Assembly: GCA_964017965.1 (NCBI GenBank)
Contig: CAXHNV010000003.1
Location: forward strand, 62,001-126,000
Direction of reading: 5' to 3'
DNA: 64,000 bases
Source of the DNA: UBA2883 sp964017965
GTDB lineage: Bacteria > Cyanobacteriota > Vampirovibrionia > Gastranaerophilales > Gastranaerophilaceae
The position numbers and the translations under genes were made by a program. Under the pieces are notes generated by a model, which was not told the origin of the DNA, ran no database searches, and saw only the letters and a list, made by a program, of their open reading frames with translations. Positions 1 through 7,508 of this stretch are shown here, piece after piece; positions within the stretch are counted from its first letter, which is position 1, and each line of letters starts with the position of its first letter.

Positions 1-15
1 TTACTCAATAAATGA

Positions 16-43
16 CTGTGTTGAAATGATACAAAATAACTAA
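16..43 (+). repeat. Copy of a sequence found upstream of the Mu-like transposase gene
   Basis: These 28 bases match 14410-14437 in the same orientation at 24 of 28 positions, sharing CTGTGT, a two-base gap, AAATGATACAAAATA, a two-base gap and TAA. The second copy sits about 55 bases upstream of the transposase start. Mu-like elements carry several transposase or repressor sites at their ends and near the early promoter, so this could be an end-binding site. That role is inference; only the match is seen. Confidence 0.35.
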
Positions 44-103
44 GAAACATTGATATTACTTCAATATAGAGTTAAATTATGTATGACAATTGAATAATTA
101 AAG

Positions 104-128
104 TCAGGAGTTCGAGTCTCCTAAACCA
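104..128 (+). other. tRNA 3'-end fragment (T-arm plus acceptor strand), possible attachment site
   Basis: The bases form a perfect five-pair T-stem (AGGAG with CTCCT) around the conserved loop TTCGAGT, followed by a short acceptor-like strand. No D-arm, anticodon arm or 5' acceptor strand lies upstream, so it is not a complete tRNA. tRNA 3' ends are common integration sites, and displaced copies often mark the edge of an integrated element. The isotype cannot be assigned. No second copy was seen in the window. Confidence 0.4.
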
Positions 129-196
129 TAGGGAATAAGTTTGAGTATGTGGAAGCAATAAAAACGGAAGGTAAATTTTATTGTTGTGCGTCAGGG

Positions 197-225
197 AGTT
201 TGACAGAAAAAACGCAAGTTTGACA
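197..225. repeat. Tandem AGTTTGACA repeat, 20-bp period
   Basis: AGTTTGACA occurs at 197-205 and again at 217-225, exactly 20 bp apart, just past the stop codon of the HNH gene. Read on the minus strand both begin TGTCAAACT, which resembles the TGTCA-type repeats at the ends of Tn5053-like and Mu-like transposons. They may be transposase-binding repeats or simply a coincidence of AT-rich DNA. Confidence 0.3.
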
Positions 226-227
226 TT

Positions 228-1049
228 TTAGTCGGAAGTTGAATACATTTTTATTAAATCTTCTTCAGAAAGAAAAATACCTTGCTTGTTTAATAAACAA
301 ATCCTTTCTTTATATAATTTTCTTAAAAGATCTTCTTTTTCTGATAATTTACCGTAATGCAATTTTCTATGACAATTAGGGCAAAGAGAAATAATATTAG
401 AGGCAATATCTATTTCAAATTCAAACTCATCTCTTTTACTTAAAGGAATTAAATGGTGAGCTTCCACAAAATTGTTATTAGTTATATTTGAAATGAATGC
501 AAGATGAGTTTTATCACATTCGCATTTAAACGCAGCTTTTTTAATGGCTTTTGCTTTTTCTATTGATGAACGATTGTACTGTTGTATTTGCTTTTCTTTA
601 ACAATTTCACTATTTTTTTCTATAGGATTTAATTCATTGTTGCTTTCTATGATCAAATCTTTAGAGTTAAGAATAAACTCTATTTGCTGTTGTTGTGTTA
701 TACCTACAATGTAGTTATAAAATACATTCAATAAATGTTTATAATTATTAGGTACTACTACAATAAACGTATTTGAATATTTTTTGCTAATATCAACATT
801 TTTAATAGTTGTTGTACTCATACGAGTTCTTATGTCTTCTGAAAATATTTTACGAACAATAGTATTATGATATTCAAAATGATTATCAATTTTGGAAATA
901 AAAAGCCAGCTTATACCACCTGAAGCCAATGATTCTTGTTTAAAATCAATTTCATTCCTGGGGTAAAAATAATAATCGTTATTTCCACCATCCTACCTTT
1001 GGGCGGAATGACCCCAATCATCAATATTAACAATGTAATCTATATCCAT
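228..1049 (-). pseudogene. HNH endonuclease gene interrupted by an in-frame TAG
   Basis: The uninterrupted part (228-929) encodes about 233 residues ending in an HNH nuclease domain: VEAHHLIPLS near residues 155-164, CPNCH at 183-187 and a final HYG, with Cys136 and Cys138 probably helping to bind zinc. This layout is typical of modification-dependent or restriction HNH nucleases. Upstream the same frame stays open except for one TAG at 993-995 and reaches an ATG at 1047-1049, encoding MDIDYIVNIDDWGHSAQR before the stop. I infer an original protein of about 273 residues split by a nonsense mutation. A TTG at 929 could restart translation, but no good ribosome site supports it. It is the first gene of the defence island. 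Confidence 0.6.
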
Positions 1050-1132
1050 TGCTCAAATATATCATAAAAAAATTATTAGAACACCTTTTGAACAGTATTT
1101 GAATAAGATTTAGATGTATATTATTTTTCAAG

Positions 1133-1342
1133 TTATTCTTCGTTGTTAATGAAGAACGCATTCAATAAATCCGCATCGCGTCTCAAATGCTTTATAACCG
1201 GAGCAAGATTGTAGCATTCTTCAATCTCCGGTTGATTTGCGACAAAATAATCTATAACAACAACTGTGTTATAAACATTTTCAGCCCATTTGCTCAACTG
1301 TTTAAATTCTTTTGGTGTAATATTTAATCCTACTTTTTCCAT
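1133..1342 (-). CDS. Small conserved-looking hypothetical protein (69 aa)
   Basis: No family is recognised. The start is well supported by a near-perfect AAAGGAGG ribosome site a few bases before the ATG. The protein is short, acidic and probably all-helical, with no membrane segment or signal peptide. It is divergent from the cyclase-like gene at 1442, leaving about 100 bp for both promoters. A small accessory or antitoxin-like role is possible, but nothing in the sequence shows it. Confidence 0.55.
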   Translation of the reverse strand: MEKVGLNITPKEFKQLSKWAENVYNTVVVIDYFVANQPEIEECYNLAPVIKHLRRDADLLNAFFINNEE

Positions 1343-1441
1343 CTACGACCTCCTTTTCTTTAGGTGTCGTATTCATCACTCGAAGTTAAAAAGAAATCAA
1401 GTCTGTATTTTTGATATAATTAAATAAAATAAGGATTTAAA

Positions 1442-2188
1442 ATGGTTATAAGAACTGGTTTAGCAAGATTTCCATCAACAAATTATAAAACTTCAAATTA
1501 CATTATTGCATATTTGGATATGCTCGGTATTAAACAAATTATTTGTAATGATAATAATTTTGATTTTTTAAATCACCTAAATATGTTTATGGCAGATGCA
1601 ATTGAAGAATCTGGGGGAGGAATATTTTCTAAAAAAGAAGAAATATTTGTAAAAATATTTTCGGATAATATATTGTTAGCTATCGAATTAAAAGAAAATG
1701 ATAAACAAAGGGATGATAAAATTGTGACATTATTCAATACCGTGGCAAATATATATAATGAGATTTTACGATATGGGTATTTAATGCGTGGAGCAATTGT
1801 TGAAGGCGAATTTTTCCATAATGACATTATTGTTTATGGTAAAGGACTTGTTGAAGCAGTAAATTTAGAAGAGAAGACAGCTGTCGTTCCAAGAATTCTT
1901 GTAAGAGCAAAAGTTAATGATACACATAGTTGTTATTACTTAATGCAAGATGAAGATGATGAATTATTTCTAAATATTTTTCATTTATGTGATGCATTTG
2001 ACGATATAAATTTTAAAATTAGTCTTTTAGAAATGCTTAAAAAACATAAAAATGATGAAAAAATAAAAACTAAAATAATGTGGATGATTAAATATTTTAA
2101 TTCTTGGTTTACAAAATATGAATGCAGATTACTAAATCAACAAAAGATTACTGATGAAGAAATTGCAGATATTTTAAAAGAATGCTAA
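1442..2188 (+). CDS. Putative class III nucleotide cyclase-like protein in a defence island
   Basis: The 248-residue protein carries a recurring pattern: AYLDMLG with Asp26, then FSDN with Asp75, then RGAIVEGEFF (116-125), YGKGLVEAVNLEE (132-144) and VPRILV. Two aspartates about 50 residues apart, each after a hydrophobic strand, match the metal-binding pair of class III adenylate/guanylate cyclase folds. Such proteins occur in defence islands, where Pycsar systems use cyclases of this class. No transmembrane or other effector gene is adjacent, so a complete Pycsar system is not shown. A TATAAT box lies near 1415 and AAGGATTT precedes the ATG. It could also be an inactive cyclase-fold protein. 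Confidence 0.45.
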   Translation: MVIRTGLARFPSTNYKTSNYIIAYLDMLGIKQIICNDNNFDFLNHLNMFMADAIEESGGGIFSKKEEIFVKIFSDNILLAIELKENDKQRDDKIVTLFNTVANIYNEILRYGYLMRGAIVEGEFFHNDIIVYGKGLVEAVNLEEKTAVVPRILVRAKVNDTHSCYYLMQDEDDELFLNIFHLCDAFDDINFKISLLEMLKKHKNDEKIKTKIMWMIKYFNSWFTKYECRLLNQQKITDEEIADILKEC

Positions 2189-2208
2189 TTTTAAAATTTT
2201 TATTGTTG

Positions 2209-2299
2209 TGATAAGTTACATTATGAGAAGTTTGCAGACGGAAGCGTTGTATGCATAGAAGACGAAATACCGTTTGAAATACCAGAAAACTGGGCGTGG
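2209..2299 (+). repeat. Shufflon inverted repeat 1, silent-side copy (91 bp)
   Basis: This stretch is repeated in inverted orientation at 5803-5893. It encodes the conserved segment just before the first target-recognition domain of HsdS (HYEKFADGSVVCIEDE... to ENWAW). Upstream of it there is no hsdS start, so the cassette here is promoterless. Exchange across this pair would swap both recognition domains of hsdS. Confidence 0.85.
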
Positions 2300-2712
2300 T
2301 GCAGGTTGAAAGAAGTATGTATTATTAATCCCAAGAATAAAGCAGAAGATGATATAGATGCAGGTTTTATTCCAATGCCACTCATTCCCAAAGAGTATTT
2401 AAAAAAGACAAAGTTTCAAAAAAAACTTGGAAAGAAATAAAAAAAGGATTTACCCATTTTCAAAATAATGATGTAGTTGTTGCTAAAATAACTCCATGCT
2501 TTGAAAATTCTAAAGCTGCAATTATAACGGATTTGCCAAATAATATCGGGGCCGGAACAACAGAACTTCATGTAATAAGACCAATAAATATACTCCCTGA
2601 GTATATTTATGGAATTATAAAATCAAAACAATTTCTTACTCTAGGAAAGCAAGAAATGACTGGTTGTGCGGGACAACAAAGAGTCCCCACTTCCTTTGTA
2701 GAAGATTTTCTT

Positions 2713-3090
2713 ATCCCCCTCCCTCCACAATCAGAACAAGTAAGAATTTCAAGTACTGTACAAGAATTATTAGAAATAGTAGAAACTCTGGAAAATGATA
2801 AAATAGACCTTTCTGAACTTATCAAGCAAACTAAAGCCAAGGTATTAGATTTAGCAATAAAAGGTAAGCTTGTTCCGCAAAATTCGGAAGATGAACCGGC
2901 AGATATTTTATTAGAAAAAATAAGAGAGGAAAAAGAAAACTTAATAAAAGAAGGTAAATTAAAACGTGATAAAAACGAAACATTTATTTTCAAAAATAGT
3001 GATGATAACTCTTATTATGAGCAGATTGATGGTGAAACAGTCTGCATAGATGACGACTTACCATTCGAAATACCAGACACCTGGAGATGG
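2713..3090 (+). repeat. Shufflon inverted repeat 2, silent-side copy (378 bp)
   Basis: The stretch appears identical to the reverse complement of 5005-5382. It encodes the central conserved region of HsdS, from PLPPQSEQVR through LVPQNSEDEPAD to IPDTWRW. Inversion between these copies would exchange only the second target-recognition domain. Confidence 0.88.
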
Positions 3091-3660
3091 ACAAAATTTG
3101 GATATGTTTGCAATATTGCACGTGGCGGTTCTCCTCGACCAATAGAAAAATATTTAACCAATGATAAAAATGGTATTAATTGGATAAAAATTGGAGATAC
3201 GGAAAAAGGAGGAAAATATATTTCTTCAACAAAAGAAAAAATTAAGCCAGAAGGTATTTCTAGGTCTAGATATGTAAAAGCTGGTGATTTTTTATTAACG
3301 AATTCAATGAGTTTTGGAAGACCGTATATTTTAAAAACAGATGGTTGTATACATGATGGCTGGCTAGTTATAAATGATTCTTATAAAATATTTAATCAAG
3401 ATTTTTTGTATTATTTATTAAGTTCGGATACAATGTATAATCTATTATCCTTATTTGCCAAAGGTTCAACTGTAAAAAACTTAAAATCAGATACTGTGAA
3501 ATCAGTAATTATACCAATTCCTCCAAAAAATGAACAAAGCAGAATAGTAGAAAAAATAAAGTCTATTTTTAATCAACTTGATACAATGCAAGAAATTTTT
3601 CTTCAATAAAAGATTTGCAACTTTGAACATCCTTTAATGGTAATGAAAAGGAGGTTCAAT

Positions 3661-4463
3661 ATGAACAAAGAATTTAAAAACTATCTAGTGAAAGAAAATC
3701 TTTCCGAAAAAACAATTACTTCTTATTTGTGGACTGTTAATTATTATGATTCCACATATAAAGAAGTAAGCAAGGCTAACCTATTAGCTTACAAAGGTTA
3801 TTTAATGGAAACATTTAAACCTAAAACTGTTAATTTAAGACTTCAAGCAATCAACAAGTATTTGGAGTTTTTAAAAAAGGATCGTCTAAAACTTAAATTT
3901 ATCAAAGTTCAACAGAAAAACTTTTTAGAAAATGTAATTAGTAATGCAGATTACAAATATCTGAAAAATCAATTAAAAAAAGATGGGAATTTTGAGTGGT
4001 ATTTTGTAGTTTGGTATTTAGCGGCAACTGGAGCCCGAGTCAGTGAATTAATACAGATCAAAGTAGAACATGTACATATAGGCTATTTTGATTTATACAC
4101 AAAAGGTGGAAAACTGAGACGGCTTTATATTCCTAAAATACTAAAAGAGCAAACTGAAAAATGGTTGCAAGAGAATAACCTTGATTCTGGATGGTTATTT
4201 AAAAACCGTTTTGGAGAACGCATTACCGCTCGTGGAATTTCTCAACAATTAAAAACTATGCTATAAAATATGGATTAAATACAAAAGTTGTTTATCCACA
4301 CTCTTTCAGACATAGATTTGCAAAAAACTTTTTAGAAAAATTCAACGATATTGCTCTCCTTGCCGATTTGATGGGACATGAAAGTATTGAAACAACTAGA
4401 ATTTATTTGAGAAGAACTGCAAGCGAACAACGAGCCATAGTGGATAAAGTTGTAACTTGGTAA
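3661..4463 (+). pseudogene. Tyrosine recombinase of the hsdS shufflon, frameshifted
   Basis: The protein has an N-terminal SAM-like core-binding domain (about 1-80) and a catalytic domain with Arg126 (ATGARVSEL) and Lys near 151 (KGGKLRRLY). The frame is lost in the A5 run at 4251-4255 and ends at 4266. The next frame continues directly with PHSFRHRFAKNFLEK, LMGHESIETTRIYLRR and a stop at 4461-4463, giving the missing His-x-x-Arg, His and Tyr. Joined, it would be about 267 residues, normal for XerC/D or CreX-type invertases. The start at 3661 is chosen for its AAGGAGG site six bases upstream. It lies between the two hsdS copies, as do the invertases of other phase-variable type I systems. Confidence 0.82.
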
Positions 4464-4485
4464 TTAAAAAGGCTCTGGGTTTTGC

Positions 4486-6078
4486 CTATGAGCCTTTTAT
4501 TATTATTTCTAAATTGTCTAAGTTTGAAAAAATATGGTTAATTTTTGTTGAAATTGCTATTTGCTCATTAAGTGGTGGAAATGGTATTATTGTTTGTCCA
4601 AATTCACTACCAGATATTTCTTTAAACGTCGTACCAGAAGCTCGATTTTTTATATCTGCGGTTATTGCCATTAATAAATAATATAAATAATTAACACTTT
4701 CTTTTAAATATAAATCAATTGATTTAAATCCTTGATTTGTGCATAATTCATTTTTAGTAATAGCAATATATCCGATAGGAGCTCTTGAAGAATATACAAT
4801 GCTATTTTTTGCTATCATAATAGCAGAAGATGAATTATGACCTTCTTTTGTAATGTTTCTATTACCCCTACTAACATACTTGCCTTTAAGGTCTTTCATA
4901 TCAGCAGGCGTTAACCAAGGTATGTCGCCATTTTTCCAATATGATTCCACATCTGTTTTGGGTGTACCACCACCAATAATCCTACCAATATCTTTTAATC
5001 TGCACCATCTCCAGGTGTCTGGTATTTCGAATGGTAAGTCGTCATCTATGCAGACTGTTTCACCATCAATCTGCTCATAATAAGAGTTATCATCACTATT
5101 TTTGAAAATAAATGTTTCGTTTTTATCACGTTTTAATTTACCTTCTTTTATTAAGTTTTCTTTTTCCTCTCTTATTTTTTCTAATAAAATATCTGCCGGT
5201 TCATCTTCCGAATTTTGCGGAACAAGCTTACCTTTTATTGCTAAATCTAATACCTTGGCTTTAGTTTGCTTGATAAGTTCAGAAAGGTCTATTTTATCAT
5301 TTTCCAGAGTTTCTACTATTTCTAATAATTCTTGTACAGTACTTGAAATTCTTACTTGTTCTGATTGTGGAGGGAGGGGGATTAAAGTTCTTCTTATATT
5401 TTCTAAATGTAAATTGGGTACCCCTATTCCCTTTTGCTCTCCCTTAAAAAAATCCTGAATGTATTTGCTCTCAATAATTCTGTGAATGTATTGAGGAGAA
5501 ATATGATTTTTTAACAATCTTATAACTGCCAAAGTTACATAAACATCAAATTCAATATCTCTATCGACAAGAGCTGCTTTGCCAATTGTTCCGTTTTTTG
5601 CAAGTAAAATATCGTCTAATTCTGGTGCTAATCTACGATATAGTTTTTCATGCAAGTCTTTTGGAATGTACATTACATCATCCCAATTAATTTTATTAGT
5701 AGTTACGTTTTTAGATGATAAAAAAATATGACCCATATCCGTATATTTCGGTGTTTGATGTGTCCCATCCGTTAATAATGTGCATATATTTTGTAACCGT
5801 TCCCACGCCCAGTTTTCTGGTATTTCAAACGGTATTTCGTCTTCTATGCATACAACGCTTCCGTCTGCAAACTTCTCATAATGTAACTTATCATCACCAA
5901 CAAAAATAAATGATTCGTTTTTACCCCGCTTTAATTTACCCTCTTTAATAAGCTGCTCTTTTTCTTCTCTAATACGTTCAAGCAGCTTACTGGCCGGCTC
6001 ATCATTCGGATCCTGAGGCACAAGTTTGCCTTTAATTGCTAAATCAAGAATTTTTTGTCTTAATTGTTTGGTATTCAT
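4486..6078 (-). CDS. hsdS: Type I restriction-modification specificity subunit (expressed copy)
   Basis: The 530-residue protein has two target-recognition domains separated by conserved helical regions. The N-terminal region (to about 85) and the central region share the pattern IREEKE-LIKEGKLKR followed by PFEIP-W, the internal repeat of HsdS proteins. It reads the DNA target for both the HsdM methylase and the HsdR nuclease. Its start overlaps the hsdM stop in a TAATG junction, so the two are translationally coupled. Two stretches are inverted repeats of the silent cassette, so the sequence present here is one of several possible arrangements. Confidence 0.95.
   Translation of the reverse strand: MNTKQLRQKILDLAIKGKLVPQDPNDEPASKLLERIREEKEQLIKEGKLKRGKNESFIFVGDDKLHYEKFADGSVVCIEDEIPFEIPENWAWERLQNICTLLTDGTHQTPKYTDMGHIFLSSKNVTTNKINWDDVMYIPKDLHEKLYRRLAPELDDILLAKNGTIGKAALVDRDIEFDVYVTLAVIRLLKNHISPQYIHRIIESKYIQDFFKGEQKGIGVPNLHLENIRRTLIPLPPQSEQVRISSTVQELLEIVETLENDKIDLSELIKQTKAKVLDLAIKGKLVPQNSEDEPADILLEKIREEKENLIKEGKLKRDKNETFIFKNSDDNSYYEQIDGETVCIDDDLPFEIPDTWRWCRLKDIGRIIGGGTPKTDVESYWKNGDIPWLTPADMKDLKGKYVSRGNRNITKEGHNSSSAIMIAKNSIVYSSRAPIGYIAITKNELCTNQGFKSIDLYLKESVNYLYYLLMAITADIKNRASGTTFKEISGSEFGQTIIPFPPLNEQIAISTKINHIFSNLDNLEIIIKGS
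5005..5382 (-). repeat. Shufflon inverted repeat 2, expressed copy (378 bp)
   Basis: This is the reverse complement of 2713-3090 and encodes the central conserved region of the expressed hsdS. Both boundaries fall where the two genes switch from identical to unrelated sequence. Confidence 0.88.
5803..5893 (-). repeat. Shufflon inverted repeat 1, expressed copy (91 bp)
   Basis: This is the reverse complement of 2209-2299. It lies just before the first target-recognition domain of the expressed hsdS, and the sequence diverges immediately after the GGGCGTGG end. Confidence 0.85.
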
Positions 6079-7508
6079 TATTCTTTAACCTCTGCAATTA
6101 ATTCTTGTAATTTAGCAACGGAAGTAACGATGGAGTCTGTTTTTATTTTAATTTCTTCCAATAATTCATTAAGTGAGCAGTCGGGAACATCATCTCCAGT
6201 TTTAATCCAAGAAATGTCCAAACTAGTTTTATCTCTTTTTAAAATTTCATCATAAGAATATTTGCGCCATCTTCCGTCAGGGTTATCTTCTGACCAAGTT
6301 TGTTTTCTTTTTGAAAAATCATCTGCAGAATAACATTTTACAAATTCGTCAAAATCAGACTCTTTAAGAGGGTTTGTTTTTCCAAATGAAGGCATATTGG
6401 AACGTAAATCGTATATCCAGACTTCTTTTGTATTACCTTTGTCTTCTTTGCCTCTAGTGAAGAATAATACGTTCGTTTTTACACCTTGAGCATAAAATAT
6501 ACCGGTTGGAAGTCTTAAAATAGTGTGTAAATTGCATTTTTCCATTAAGTCTTTACGGATTTTCTCTCCATCATTATCCGCAAAAAGAACATTATCAGGT
6601 AAAACAACTGCGGCTCTGGCATTACCTGTAGTTCTTAAACTACGATAAATATGTTGTAAAAAGTTTAATTGTTTGTTACTTGTCGGAAATGTGAAGTCAT
6701 CTCTTGTTGCACGTTCTCCACCTTTTTTCGTTCCAAATGGAGGGTTAGTAAGTACAACATCATAACCTTTTAATTGCTTACCTTCGGTTGATAATGTATC
6801 AGCAAAATAAATTTTACCTTCAATATTATGTAGCATTGCATTCATCAATGCTAAGCGATGAGTGTCGTGTACTAATTCGCAACCTGTAAATGCTTGTTGA
6901 ATTTGGAAATTTTGTTCGTCAGTTGATAAGTCAAATAAATCACTTGTATTATTCTTGATATGTTGATCCGCAGCAATCATAAAACCAAATGTTCCACATG
7001 CCGGGTCATTGCACTTTTCGCCTGCCTTTGGATCAGCAAGTTTTGTCATTATATTGATTAATACTCTAGGGGTAAAATATTGTCCCGCTCCGGATTTCTT
7101 TTCGTTTGCATTCTTTTCTAAAAGACCTTCGTATAAGTTTCCAAGACCTTCTTCTCTTGCAGCATACCAATCCAAACCATCAATTGATGTTATTATTTTT
7201 TCCAAGTTTTTAGGTTCGTCAATGTTGCTTATAGCTCCTTGATAAATTTCTCTTATTCTTCCTTGGCATTCATCACCTAAGTAATTTAAAAGTTCTTTAT
7301 AAAAATGTTTTAACTCGATACCTTTCTTTGCAACAAGATTATCCCATCTGTATTTTTCAGGGATTTTCTCTTCTGTTCCTGTTTCTTTACTCATTTTTAA
7401 AAAGAGGATATATGTTAATTCTGTTACATATTGATGATATGTAATACCGTCATCTCTTAATACATCACATAATTTCCACAGTTTTGAGACAATTTCCTTA
7501 TTGTTCAT
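6078..7508 (-). CDS. hsdM: Type I restriction-modification methylase subunit
   Basis: This is the N6-adenine methyltransferase subunit (476 aa) that works with HsdS and protects host DNA. It has the N-terminal HsdM helical domain, the GAGQYFTPR motif (140-148), the S-adenosylmethionine-binding motif DPACGTFGF (168-176) and the catalytic NPPF motif (255-258). Length is normal for the family. It overlaps hsdR by four bases (ATGA) and hsdS by one, forming an hsdR-hsdM-hsdS operon on the minus strand. Confidence 0.96.
   Translation of the reverse strand: MNNKEIVSKLWKLCDVLRDDGITYHQYVTELTYILFLKMSKETGTEEKIPEKYRWDNLVAKKGIELKHFYKELLNYLGDECQGRIREIYQGAISNIDEPKNLEKIITSIDGLDWYAAREEGLGNLYEGLLEKNANEKKSGAGQYFTPRVLINIMTKLADPKAGEKCNDPACGTFGFMIAADQHIKNNTSDLFDLSTDEQNFQIQQAFTGCELVHDTHRLALMNAMLHNIEGKIYFADTLSTEGKQLKGYDVVLTNPPFGTKKGGERATRDDFTFPTSNKQLNFLQHIYRSLRTTGNARAAVVLPDNVLFADNDGEKIRKDLMEKCNLHTILRLPTGIFYAQGVKTNVLFFTRGKEDKGNTKEVWIYDLRSNMPSFGKTNPLKESDFDEFVKCYSADDFSKRKQTWSEDNPDGRWRKYSYDEILKRDKTSLDISWIKTGDDVPDCSLNELLEEIKIKTDSIVTSVAKLQELIAEVKE

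Larger units (their letters stand above)
2209..3609 (+). pseudogene. hsdS': Silent hsdS cassette (alternative target-recognition domains)
   Basis: This is a type I specificity subunit gene lacking its first 60 or so codons. In order it holds the conserved segment before domain 1, a first target-recognition domain different from that of the expressed gene (begins WCRLKEVC), a 378-bp central conserved region identical to the other copy, and a second distinct domain (begins WTKFGYVC). A one-base slip in the A8 run at 2418-2425 breaks the first domain: the frame ends at 2439 and resumes as TWKEIKKGFTHF. The second half reads openly from 2533 to 3609. With no start or promoter it is best seen as a donor of recognition modules. 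Confidence 0.8.

Noticed and set aside
4240..4275. Programmed -1 frameshift in the shufflon recombinase
   Set aside because: TTA AAA ACT does not fit the X XXY YYZ slippery pattern and no clear downstream hairpin or pseudoknot was seen. A simple one-base slip is more likely.
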